From Beijerinckiaceae bacterium (GTDB lineage Bacteria; Pseudomonadota; Alphaproteobacteria; Rhizobiales; Beijerinckiaceae), in assembly GCA_947452455.1 (NCBI GenBank), contig CANGBX010000003.1:248001-312000 (forward strand): a stretch of DNA of 64,000 nt. The letters are read 5' to 3'. A program made the position numbers and the translations under genes. This document shows, one piece after another, positions 56,979 through 64,000 of the stretch. Positions within the stretch are counted from its first letter, which is position 1. Each line of letters starts with the position of its first letter. The notes beneath the pieces are model-generated. The model made no database searches. It was not told the DNA's origin and saw only the letters and a program-made list of their open reading frames with translations.

Positions 56979-57758
56979 ATGGTTCAAGCATCTTCTTCCG
57001 CCCCACGCCCTGACGAGGAGACCCATTTCGGTTTCTCCACCGTGCGCCTCGGCCAGAAGCAGGCCCTTGTGGATGATGTCTTTCACAAGGTCGCGGATCG
57101 CTATGACCTGATGAATGATTTCATGTCGGCAGGCCTTCATCGGGCCTGGAAGGACGTGCTCGTGTCCATGGTGAAACCGCCGCGCAATCGTCCGTTCCAG
57201 CATCTTGATGTTGCTGGCGGCACGGGCGATGTGGCCTTCCGTGTGGCTGAAGCCGGCGGCCCGCAGACGCAGGTGACGATCCTCGACATTAACGGGGAAA
57301 TGTTGCGCGTGGGCGAAGAGCGCGCATTGACGCGTCATTTTCGAGATCAGCTGCGTTTTGTTGAAGCCAATGCGGAAGAATTGCCGCTGCCCGATAAAAC
57401 ATTCGACGCCTATACGATTGCTTTTGGCATCCGCAATGTGCCGCGCATTGAACTCGCTTTGGCAGAAGCATATCGCGTTTTGAAGCGCGGGGGCCGTTTT
57501 CTCTGTCTCGAATTTTCGAGCGTTGATATTCCCGGCCTCGACAAGATTTATGATTCTTATTCTTTCACGGCCATTCCGGCGATGGGCAAAGTCATCACTG
57601 GTGATGGGCATCCCTATCGCTATCTCGTCGAATCCATTCGTAAGTTTCCTCATCCGGAAGTTTTCCGCGATATGATCGAAGAGGCCGGATTTAGACGGGC
57701 TTCTTATACGCGTCTCACGGGTGGCGTTGTTGCAATCCACTCGGGCTGGAAGCTTTAA
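56979..57758 (+). CDS. ubiE: Ubiquinone/menaquinone C-methyltransferase UbiE
   Basis: The 259-residue SAM methyltransferase methylates the ring carbon in ubiquinone (and, where present, menaquinone) synthesis. The UbiE signatures are [14 protein letters not shown] near residue 42, the SAM motif LDVAGGTGD near 73 and [12 protein letters not shown] near 210. The ATG at 56979 follows GGAG with nine-base spacing. ubiB starts four bases after the stop, giving a ubiE-ubiB operon, and regB elsewhere in the window senses the quinone this pathway makes. Confidence 0.96.
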   Translation: MVQASSSAPRPDEETHFGFSTVRLGQKQALVDDVFHKVADRYDLMNDFMSAGLHRAWKDVLVSMVKPPRNRPFQHLDVAGGTGDVAFRVAEAGGPQTQVTILDINGEMLRVGEERALTRHFRDQLRFVEANAEELPLPDKTFDAYTIAFGIRNVPRIELALAEAYRVLKRGGRFLCLEFSSVDIPGLDKIYDSYSFTAIPAMGKVITGDGHPYRYLVESIRKFPHPEVFRDMIEEAGFRRASYTRLTGGVVAIHSGWKL

Positions 57759-57761
57759 AAC

Positions 57762-59336
57762 ATGGCTTTCTTCGGCACGCTTGGTCATCTTTGGCGCTTG
57801 GGGCGCGCGGGTTTTGTGCTCGCGCGTGAAGGCGTGTTTTCCAATGTTGATCCATCCATGTTGCCGCCCACAGCGCGTTTGCCTTTGGCGTTTGCGCGGC
57901 TCATTGCACGCGGCGGCTCTGCGCCGCAGACGGCGCGTTTGGCTGTCGCAATCAGCCGCCTTGGCCCTTCTTATGTGAAGCTTGGACAATTCCTCGCAAC
58001 GCGTCCTGATGTCGTTGGCCCTGCGGTGGTGCGTGATCTTGAATTTTTGCAAGATCGTATGGCGCCTTTCCCGCAAGCTGTTGCAGAAGCGCAAGTGTCC
58101 GCTGCTTTCGACCGGCCTTTGAACGAGGTCTATACAGAGTTTGGTCCCTCAGTTGCTGCAGCATCTATTGCGCAAGTGCATCGGGCGCGCGTCAAAGACA
58201 TTCATGGCGAGCGCGATGTTGCGGTGAAAGTGCTGCGCCCCGGCGTGCAATCGCGCTTTGCGCGCGATCTCTCGGATATGTATGCCGCCGCCTATTTTGC
58301 CCAAGAGCATTTTAGCGGCGCGGATCGGCTACGACCCATTGAAGTGGTCGATACGCTTGAGCGTTCTGTCCGTATGGAGATGGATTTTCGTCTCGAGGCA
58401 GCGGCCGCTTCCGAATTTGCTGAAAATGTCGCGGATGATCCGGATTTCAGAATCCCCAGTGTCGATTGGGATCGCACAACGAGGGAAGTTCTGACGCTGG
58501 AGTGGATTGACGGGATCCCGTTGACCGATCTTGAAGCGCTGAAGCGCGCGGGTCACGATCTTCCCCGTCTTGGTCGCATCATCATTCAGTCGTTCTTGCG
58601 CCATGCCTTGCGGGACGGTTTCTTTCACGCTGACATGCATCAGGGCAATCTCTTCATCGATCCGCAGGGTCGTCTGGTTGCAGTGGATTTTGGCATCACG
58701 GGTCGCCTTGGTCCGAAAGAGCGCCGCTTCTTGGCCGAGATTCTCTATGGCTTCATCACGCGCAATTACCGCCGCGTGGCAGAGGTGCATTTTGAAGCGG
58801 GCTATGTGCCCGAGACATTCAGCATTGATGATTTTGCGCAGGCTGTGCGCGCTATTGGCGAGCCCATTCATGCGCGCACCGCTGACCAGATTTCCATGGC
58901 CAAATTGCTGACGCTTCTTTTCGAGATCACCGCGATCTTTGAAATGAAGACCCGCACGGAACTCGTCATGCTGCAGAAGACCATGGTTGTCGTGGAAGGT
59001 GTTGGCCGCACGCTCGACCCGCACCTCAATCTCTGGTCGACCGCTGAGCCCGTGGTGCGCTCGTGGATCGAAGAAAATCTCGGGCCGCGGGGTAAAATCG
59101 AAGACCTCGGGCGCCACCTTTCGTCCATCGCGCGTTTTGCCAATGATTTGCCCAATGTGCTGATCCGTGGTGAGCGGCTGGTCGAGCGGCTTGAAAAACT
59201 GGCGGCTGACGGGTTCGATCTCTCGGGGCCGACAGTGGAGCGCATCGGGCGCGCCGAGGCGCGCCGTGCCCGTTTGGGGCATGTTGCGCTTTGGGCAATC
59301 GTGATCGTTCTGGCCCTTGGTCTATGGCTGCGGTGA
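57762..59336 (+). CDS. ubiB: Ubiquinone biosynthesis ATPase/kinase-like protein UbiB
   Basis: The 524-residue atypical kinase (ABC1/ADCK family) has the KxGQ helix in YVKLGQFLATRPD near residue 75, the Ala-rich loop ASIAQVHRA near 135, the catalytic-loop DMHQGNLF and the metal-binding DFGITGRLG. One or two membrane helices at the C terminus (VALWAIVIVLALGLWL) anchor it. It has ATPase activity and supports ubiquinone assembly, but its exact substrate is not settled. It lies directly behind ubiE. Confidence 0.96.
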   Translation: MAFFGTLGHLWRLGRAGFVLAREGVFSNVDPSMLPPTARLPLAFARLIARGGSAPQTARLAVAISRLGPSYVKLGQFLATRPDVVGPAVVRDLEFLQDRMAPFPQAVAEAQVSAAFDRPLNEVYTEFGPSVAAASIAQVHRARVKDIHGERDVAVKVLRPGVQSRFARDLSDMYAAAYFAQEHFSGADRLRPIEVVDTLERSVRMEMDFRLEAAAASEFAENVADDPDFRIPSVDWDRTTREVLTLEWIDGIPLTDLEALKRAGHDLPRLGRIIIQSFLRHALRDGFFHADMHQGNLFIDPQGRLVAVDFGITGRLGPKERRFLAEILYGFITRNYRRVAEVHFEAGYVPETFSIDDFAQAVRAIGEPIHARTADQISMAKLLTLLFEITAIFEMKTRTELVMLQKTMVVVEGVGRTLDPHLNLWSTAEPVVRSWIEENLGPRGKIEDLGRHLSSIARFANDLPNVLIRGERLVERLEKLAADGFDLSGPTVERIGRAEARRARLGHVALWAIVIVLALGLWLR

Positions 59337-59354
59337 GTTTTGGGGGATGAAATC

Positions 59355-60593
59355 ATGACCCTGACCGGAAAGCGCATTCTCCTGATCATCGGTGGCGGGA
59401 TCGCGGCCTATAAGGCGCTTGACCTCATTCGTCGCTTGCGTGAACGCGGGGCCAGCGTGCGCCCTGTGCTGACGGCGGCCGGCAAGCAATTTGTGACACC
59501 TCTGTCTGTGGCAAGCCTCGCCGGCATGGCTGTTCACGAAGATCTGTTCTCGCTTACCGAAGAAGCGGAAATGGGTCACATAGAATTGTCCCGCGCTGCC
59601 GACCTCGTGGTTGTGGCTCCAGCGACCGCAGATTTGATGGCCAAAGCGGCCCATGGTCTGGCCAATGATTTGGCCTCCACCCTCTTGCTGGCGACCGACA
59701 AAAAAGTGCTCATGGCACCCTCTATGAATGTGCGGATGTGGTTGCATCCGGCAACCGCACGTAACGTTGCGCAATTGCAAGCCGATGGTGTTTTGTTTGC
59801 AGGCCCTGCCGATGGTGAAATGGCATGCGGCGAATTCGGGCCGGGCCGCATGGTCGAGCCGCTCGACATTGTGTCAGCTGTCGAAAAAGCGCTGGCAGGC
59901 TCAACATCAATTCCGCTCGCAGGTCACGGCCCGCTTGCTGGTCGTAAGATTGTCATCACCTCTGGCCCCACGCATGAGCCGATTGATCCCGTGCGCTACA
60001 TCGCCAATCGATCATCAGGAAAACAGGGCCACGCGATTGCGCAAGCTGCTGCGCGTGCAGGCGCACAAGTTGTCTTGATCAGCGGACCTGTATCCATCGC
60101 TGATCCAGCTGGTGTTCAAACGCATCATGTTGAAACGGCTCGTGACATGCTCGCCGCAGTTGATGCCTCGATGCCTGCCGATATTTTCATAGGTACCGCG
60201 GCAGTGGCCGATTGGCGCATTGAAAATGCAGGCGCGCAGAAGATGAAAAAGTCCCTGTCTGGCAGCCCTAATTTACAATTTACAGAAAATCCGGACATTC
60301 TAGCTCATGTTGCAAGCCAGACACCCGGACGACCAAAATTGGTTATCGGTTTTGCGGCCGAGACCCAGAATGTCATTGCCTATGCGCAGGATAAATTGGC
60401 GCGCAAAAAATGTGATTTGATTGTCGCCAATGATGTGAGCCCCGAAAGCGGCGTCATGGGTGGCGCGAAGAACGAAGTCCATCTGGTATCTAAATCGGGT
60501 GTTGAATCCTGGCCCCTTCTCGACAAAGAGGAAGTCGCCCGTCGTCTTGTTGGGACTTTGGCTGACCTTCTCACAAAGGGTGGCGCAGCATGA
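59355..60593 (+). CDS. coaBC: Bifunctional phosphopantothenoylcysteine decarboxylase/synthase
   Basis: The 412-residue fusion has an N-terminal CoaC flavoprotein domain ([24 protein letters not shown] near 120, and the substrate-clamp CGEFGPGRM near 157). The C-terminal CoaB synthetase has [24 protein letters not shown] at about 198-220 and the conserved Lys in KMKKS near 298. Together they make 4'-phosphopantetheine. The ATG at 59355 follows GGGGG. The stop overlaps the dut ATG. With coaA and coaE, this window holds three of the CoA-pathway genes. Confidence 0.96.
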   Translation: MTLTGKRILLIIGGGIAAYKALDLIRRLRERGASVRPVLTAAGKQFVTPLSVASLAGMAVHEDLFSLTEEAEMGHIELSRAADLVVVAPATADLMAKAAHGLANDLASTLLLATDKKVLMAPSMNVRMWLHPATARNVAQLQADGVLFAGPADGEMACGEFGPGRMVEPLDIVSAVEKALAGSTSIPLAGHGPLAGRKIVITSGPTHEPIDPVRYIANRSSGKQGHAIAQAAARAGAQVVLISGPVSIADPAGVQTHHVETARDMLAAVDASMPADIFIGTAAVADWRIENAGAQKMKKSLSGSPNLQFTENPDILAHVASQTPGRPKLVIGFAAETQNVIAYAQDKLARKKCDLIVANDVSPESGVMGGAKNEVHLVSKSGVESWPLLDKEEVARRLVGTLADLLTKGGAA

Positions 60594-61066
60594 GCGTCGA
60601 TGTGCGTGTGAAGCGTTTGCCGCATGGCAAGGATTTGCCGCTGCCGACTTATCAAACGGTGTCCTCTGCGGGACTTGATTTGCAAGCTGCTATCGCACCG
60701 CAAACCATATTGATGATTGAGCCAGGTTGCCGTGAATTGGTGCCCACAGGTCTTGCGATTGAATTGCCGGAAGGGTTTGAAGCGCAGATCCGTCCGCGCT
60801 CCGGTTTGGCGCTCAAAAAAGGTGTCACGCTCGTCAATACACCGGGGACGATTGATGCCGATTATCGGGGCGAGATCGGCGTCATCGTGATCAACCATGG
60901 CGCCGAGCCGTTCGAGATTGTGCGGGGCGACCGGATCGCTCAAATGATCGTGGCCCCAGTAGTCCAAGCCCGCCTAGTCGAGGTAGATGATTTGTCATCG
61001 TCTGATCGCGGGGCCGGAGGCTTTGGATCGACGGGTGTCACGCATTCGCAACGGAGCTCCGGATGA
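60590..61066 (+). CDS. dut: Deoxyuridine 5'-triphosphate nucleotidohydrolase
   Basis: The 158-residue trimeric dUTPase keeps uracil out of DNA and supplies dUMP for thymidylate. All five motifs are present: [17 protein letters not shown], the hairpin [25 protein letters not shown] and the C-terminal P-loop-like [10 protein letters not shown]. The ATG at 60590 overlaps the coaBC stop, and its own stop overlaps the Rrf2 gene. The coaBC-dut pairing is common in Proteobacteria. Confidence 0.97.
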   Translation: MSVDVRVKRLPHGKDLPLPTYQTVSSAGLDLQAAIAPQTILMIEPGCRELVPTGLAIELPEGFEAQIRPRSGLALKKGVTLVNTPGTIDADYRGEIGVIVINHGAEPFEIVRGDRIAQMIVAPVVQARLVEVDDLSSSDRGAGGFGSTGVTHSQRSSG

Positions 61067-61512
61067 TCTTGCTCTCGCGTCGCAGCCAGTTGGCCATAGC
61101 TGCGGTGGTCGATGTCGCCCTCCACGCCCGCCCCACGCCTGTGGCGGCGAAAGCTTTGGCCGCGCGCCACAACCTGCCCCCCCGGCATCTCGAGACGCTT
61201 CTGCAGGCGCTCGTGAAGGCCGGGATCCTCAAGGGTGTCCGTGGCCCCCGCGGTGGTTATGAGCTGGCTAAAGAGCGTCGCCGCATCACAGCCGGTGAGA
61301 TTGTCCGCGCTGCTATGGCTGACGGGGCGGAAGATGCTGATCCGGCACCCGATTCCAAGCTGGTTGAGCAAGTCATCCACCCGCTCGTTGAAAAGGCAGG
61401 CCGGCATTTCTTGGCCGAGCTGGATGCGGTCACGGTCGATGACCTCTGCCGAGAGTCTGGCGAGAAGGGCGTGTTCGAAGGCATGGCCGTCGGGGCAGAT
61501 TTCACAATCTGA
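61063..61512 (+). CDS. Rrf2-family regulator without Fe-S cysteines
   Basis: The 149-residue Rrf2 regulator has an N-terminal winged helix (residues 1-80, with [22 protein letters not shown] and the wing GPRGGYELA) and a dimerisation helix. IscR, NsrR and RirA carry three Cys in the region after the wing; here that region has none, and the only Cys is in DDLCRES near the C terminus. It therefore probably does not bind a cluster, which makes it more like the cysteine-metabolism regulator CymR. Its position just before cysK supports this idea, which is an inference. Confidence 0.87.
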   Translation: MILLSRRSQLAIAAVVDVALHARPTPVAAKALAARHNLPPRHLETLLQALVKAGILKGVRGPRGGYELAKERRRITAGEIVRAAMADGAEDADPAPDSKLVEQVIHPLVEKAGRHFLAELDAVTVDDLCRESGEKGVFEGMAVGADFTI

Positions 61513-61540
61513 AAACGGAATAATAATAAAACCTCGACCT

Positions 61541-61574
61541 GATCTGTAAAATCAATTTAGAATAGCAACAGATC
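61541..61574. promoter_or_regulatory. Inverted repeat in the cysK promoter region, possible Rrf2 operator
   Basis: GATCTGT (61541-61547) and ACAGATC (61568-61574) are exact inverted repeats separated by 20 AT-rich bases. They lie in the 81-base gap between the Rrf2 gene and cysK, ending 19 bases before the cysK ATG. The spacing is long for a single dimer, so it may bind two dimers or form a leader structure. Confidence 0.42.
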
Positions 61575-61593
61575 GACACAAGGGAGTGTTCCG

Positions 61594-62553
61594 ATGAGCA
61601 ATACTCGTCCCGGCCGCGGCCGCATCTATGACAATATTACGGCGACCATCGGTGACACACCGCTGGTGCGTTTGCAGCGTCTCGCCAAAGAGCGCGGCGT
61701 GAAGGCAAATCTTCTCGCCAAGCTCGAGTTTTTCAATCCGATTTCGAGCGTGAAAGATCGCATTGGTGTTGCGATGATCGACGCGCTCGAAGCAGCAGGA
61801 AAGATTGATCCGGCGCGCACGGTTCTTGTCGAGCCAACATCAGGCAACACGGGCATTGCACTCGCTTTTGTTGCGGCGGCGCGTGGCTATAAGCTGATCC
61901 TCGTCATGCCGGAAAGCATGTCGATTGAGCGCCGTAAAATGTTGGCGCTTCTTGGTGCGCAGCTTGAACTCACACCTGCTGCACAAGGCATGAAAGGCGC
62001 AATTGCCAAGGCGCAAGAAATCGTCGCCTCTACACCGGGCGCGATCATTCCGCAGCAATTTGAAAATCCGGCCAATCCGGAAATTCACCGCAAGACAACG
62101 GCTGAAGAAATCTGGAACGATACTAATGGCACAGTAGATGTGCTCATTTCTGGTGTTGGCACGGGTGGGACGATCACGGGTGTTGGTCAGGTGTTGAAGC
62201 AGCACAAACCGTCAGTCAAAGTCATTGCTGTCGAGCCGGAAGATTCTCCCGTTCTTTCAGGCGGCCAACCGGGGCCTCACAAGATCCAAGGCATTGGCGC
62301 GGGTTTTGTGCCGTCTGTGCTTGATCGCGCGGTGATCGATGAAGTGGTCACGGTCGGCAATCAAACGGCTTTTGATACAGCCCGTCAGCTCGCTCGTATT
62401 GAAGGCATTCCCGTTGGCATTTCCTCTGGTGCGGCTGTTGCGGCCGCTCTCGAAGTTGGTGCACGTCCTGAAATGGCAGGGAAGAATATCGTCATCATCA
62501 TCCCCTCTTTTGCAGAGCGTTATCTCTCGACCGCGCTGTTTGAAGGCCTTTGA
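61594..62553 (+). CDS. cysK: Cysteine synthase A (O-acetylserine sulfhydrylase)
   Basis: The 319-residue fold-type II PLP enzyme makes cysteine from O-acetylserine and sulfide. The PLP Lys lies in [11 protein letters not shown] near residue 50, the substrate loop is TSGNTGIAL near 78, the phosphate-binding loop is GTGGTITG near 187, and ISSGAAVAA closes the site. The ATG at 61594 follows AGGGAG. A strong terminator ends the unit. Confidence 0.96.
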   Translation: MSNTRPGRGRIYDNITATIGDTPLVRLQRLAKERGVKANLLAKLEFFNPISSVKDRIGVAMIDALEAAGKIDPARTVLVEPTSGNTGIALAFVAAARGYKLILVMPESMSIERRKMLALLGAQLELTPAAQGMKGAIAKAQEIVASTPGAIIPQQFENPANPEIHRKTTAEEIWNDTNGTVDVLISGVGTGGTITGVGQVLKQHKPSVKVIAVEPEDSPVLSGGQPGPHKIQGIGAGFVPSVLDRAVIDEVVTVGNQTAFDTARQLARIEGIPVGISSGAAVAAALEVGARPEMAGKNIVIIIPSFAERYLSTALFEGL

Positions 62554-62579
62554 GGGCGGATGCATTCTTAGTATGTCTA

Positions 62580-62606
62580 GAGGCGCCTTGAACGGCGCCT
62601 CTTTTC
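62580..62606 (+). terminator. Rho-independent terminator after cysK
   Basis: GAGGCGCC (62580-62587) and GGCGCCTC (62594-62601) form a perfect 8-bp GC-rich stem with a TTGAAC loop, followed by TTTTC, 27 bases after the cysK stop. Confidence 0.9.
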
Positions 62607-62657
62607 ATTTGTGTCATCCTGCATTAGCCATGCTCGTGATCATCGGGAGCGAGCGCC

Positions 62658-63428
62658 ATGGCATTTGAAACAGTACTGACCGAAACGCATGGTCCGGTTC
62701 GCCTCATCAGGCTCAATCGCCCTGAGGCGCTGAATGCGCTCTCTGTCCAGCTGATCAAAGATCTCAATGCGGCGCTCGACGAGGCTGAAGCTGCGCAGGA
62801 GATCCGCTGCATTATTCTGACAGGTTCCGAAAAGGCTTTCGCTGCTGGTGCCGACGTCAAGGAAATGCAGTCCAATTCATATTTGGACGGCTACCTTGGG
62901 GACTTTGTTGCGCAATGGGAGCGCGTTACCCAGATGCGCAAGCCCGTGATTGCTGCTGTGGCCGGATTTGCCCTCGGCGGTGGCTCGGAGCTCGCCATGA
63001 TGTGCGATTTCATCCTGGCGGCTGACAATGCCAAATTTGGTCAGCCCGAAATCAAGCTCGGGATCCTGCCCGGCGCGGGGGGGACCCAGCGCCTGACCCA
63101 TCTGGTCGGCAAGTCCAAGGCTATGGAAATGTGCCTGACGGGCCGCATGATGGACGCGGCCGAGGCGGAGCGGGCGGGCCTCGTCTCCCGGGTCATCCCG
63201 GCGGCAGATTTGATCACCGAGGCGATCAAGGTGGCCCAGTCCATCGCCGGCATGTCCCTTCCAGCCGTGATGATGGCCAAGGAATGTATCAACCGGGCCT
63301 ATGAGACCACGCTGAGCGAGGGTATCCGCTTCGAAAGGCGGGTTTTTTACGCCACATTTGCTACGCCCGACCAAAAGGAAGGCATGCAGGCCTTTGTCGA
63401 AAAGCGTCCGCCTGCCTTCAAGAGCTGA
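62658..63428 (+). CDS. Enoyl-CoA hydratase (crotonase family)
   Basis: The 256-residue crotonase adds water to 2-enoyl-CoA in beta-oxidation. The oxyanion-hole segments are KAFAAGADVKEM near residue 65 and GFALGGGSELAMMCD near 105. Catalytic Glu residues fit the hydratase pattern in GSELAM and QPEIKLGILPGAGGTQRL. The ATG at 62658 follows GGGAG. Its location beside rpsT and dnaA is conserved in Rhizobiales. Chain-length preference is not deducible. Confidence 0.93.
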   Translation: MAFETVLTETHGPVRLIRLNRPEALNALSVQLIKDLNAALDEAEAAQEIRCIILTGSEKAFAAGADVKEMQSNSYLDGYLGDFVAQWERVTQMRKPVIAAVAGFALGGGSELAMMCDFILAADNAKFGQPEIKLGILPGAGGTQRLTHLVGKSKAMEMCLTGRMMDAAEAERAGLVSRVIPAADLITEAIKVAQSIAGMSLPAVMMAKECINRAYETTLSEGIRFERRVFYATFATPDQKEGMQAFVEKRPPAFKS

Positions 63429-63574
63429 ATCCCGCTAAAGGGGCCAGATTCTCGCTCTCCTCGCATTGACGCGGGACGGGCTTCCCGTCTATATGCCCCA
63501 ATCTTCTGCGGGGAGCCCCGTAGACCAGAATTCTCCGGCCCCTTTTCAAGCGGGCTATCCTTCGAGGAAAACCT

Positions 63575-63841
63575 ATGGCGAATACCTCCTCGGCCAAGAA
63601 GGCCGTCCGCAAGATCGAGCGTCGCACCGCGGTAAACCGCACGCGTCGCAGCCAGATGCGCACCTATGTCCGCAAAGTCGAAGAGGCTTTGGCGACCGGT
63701 GATGCGAATGCTGCTCAGGCAGCGCTTGCCGCAGCTGAACCGTTGGTGATGCGCGCCGCGCAAAACGGCATCGTTCATAAGAACAATGCATCGCGCAAAA
63801 TTTCGCGCCTCACGGTGCGTGTGAAGGCTCTTGCGAAGTAA
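63575..63841 (+). CDS. rpsT: 30S ribosomal protein S20
   Basis: The 88-residue helical, very basic protein binds the 5' domain of 16S rRNA. It starts [18 protein letters not shown], with the conserved [16 protein letters not shown] and [19 protein letters not shown]. The ATG at 63575 follows GAGGA. In Alphaproteobacteria rpsT is normally the gene immediately before dnaA, so dnaA should start beyond base 64000. Confidence 0.97.
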   Translation: MANTSSAKKAVRKIERRTAVNRTRRSQMRTYVRKVEEALATGDANAAQAALAAAEPLVMRAAQNGIVHKNNASRKISRLTVRVKALAK

Positions 63842-63875
63842 GATTGCTTCAAAAAAGAGCGATATGAGTTCAAAG

Positions 63876-63902
63876 AAAGCCCGGCACTGCCGGGCTTTTT
63901 TG
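63876..63902 (+). terminator. Rho-independent terminator after rpsT
   Basis: AAAGCCCGGC (63876-63885), loop ACT, and GCCGGGCTTT (63889-63898) form a 10-bp perfect stem running into a T-tract. It isolates rpsT from the presumed dnaA promoter; the remaining 98 bases hold a GATTC methylation site near 63988 but no DnaA box that I can see. Confidence 0.92.
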
Positions 63903-64000
63903 CATTTTGAAACGCGAATTGCGAACGAGACACACTTTCGACTATTTCTTTTCGCGTTCTTGGCTAGCACAGCTGAAAGCCAAGAGATTCAAGCACTTGC

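Noticed and set aside
56949-59282. Long antisense frames opposite ubiE and ubiB (381 and 317 codons)
   Set aside because: Both are fully covered by conserved ubiquinone genes on the plus strand and have no recognisable features.

Overview
The window is a piece of alphaproteobacterial chromosome, most like the order Hyphomicrobiales (Rhizobiales) in gene content and order; I cannot name the genus. The evidence is the parAB-rsmG-mnmG-mnmE-rho-hemJ-hemE block, the ppsR-maf-coaE-dnaQ-secB block, hisB-DUF2628-hisHAFE beside hslVU, lnt followed by an XRE regulator and metK, RegB/RegA, and mutM-ubiE-ubiB-coaBC-dut leading to rpsT. G+C is moderate (mid-fifties percent by eye). Almost all of the window is tightly packed core genome. 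I see no tRNA or rRNA gene, insertion sequence, prophage, CRISPR array or secondary-metabolite cluster.

Layout. 1-6.9 kb: the end of a TesB thioesterase, glnK-amtB (nitrogen sensing and ammonium uptake, with a possible sigma-54 promoter), ftsK (with a perfect CtrA box), lolA and xth. 6.9-9.4 kb: a cyclic-nucleotide-binding protein, a CenR-like response regulator, an L,D-transpeptidase and the PLP-homeostasis protein. 9.5-13.7 kb: leuS-lptE-holA. 13.7-22.3 kb, all on the minus strand: parB, parA, rsmG, mnmG, mnmE, rho, hemJ and hemE, with two perfect parS sites. 22.27-22.68 kb: the 406-base gap between hemE and ppsR, with a perfect CtrA box, five DnaA-box-like sequences, CcrM-type GANTC sites and an AT-rich stretch. 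This is the position of the replication origin in Caulobacter and Sinorhizobium, and it is the strongest origin candidate here. 22.7-31.4 kb: ppsR, maf, coaE, dnaQ, secB, fxsA, a Tim44-like gene, mltA, smr, an XRE regulator, a PfkB kinase and coaA. 31.4-37.0 kb: the minus-strand histidine operon and the divergent hslVU. 37.1-48.3 kb: trpS, nfuA, tsaB-rimI, miaB-ybeZ-ybeY-ybeX-lnt, an XRE regulator, metK and trmB. 48.3-56.0 kb: a YgjP-like metallopeptidase, phaZ, the redox pair regBA, an aminotransferase and two orphan periplasmic binding proteins. 56-64 kb: mutM, ubiE, ubiB, coaBC, dut, an Rrf2 regulator, cysK, a crotonase and rpsT. By alphaproteobacterial synteny dnaA should lie just beyond the right edge.

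How the parts fit. The window carries much of the machinery for starting and partitioning the chromosome (candidate origin, parS, ParA/ParB, FtsK and two polymerase III subunits). The two perfect CtrA boxes (TTAA-N7-TTAA) that I found by eye sit at the candidate origin and in front of ftsK, which would tie initiation and terminal segregation to the same cell-cycle regulator. Envelope genes (lolA, lptE, lnt, mltA, the L,D-transpeptidase and a CenR-like regulator), translation and RNA-modification genes, and nitrogen, sulfur, redox and storage functions fill the rest. I did not find a credible novel multi-gene defence or metabolic system. The points worth a second look are regulatory: the origin, the CtrA boxes, a hairpin masking the xth ribosome site, and an inverted repeat between an apparently cluster-free Rrf2 regulator and cysK.
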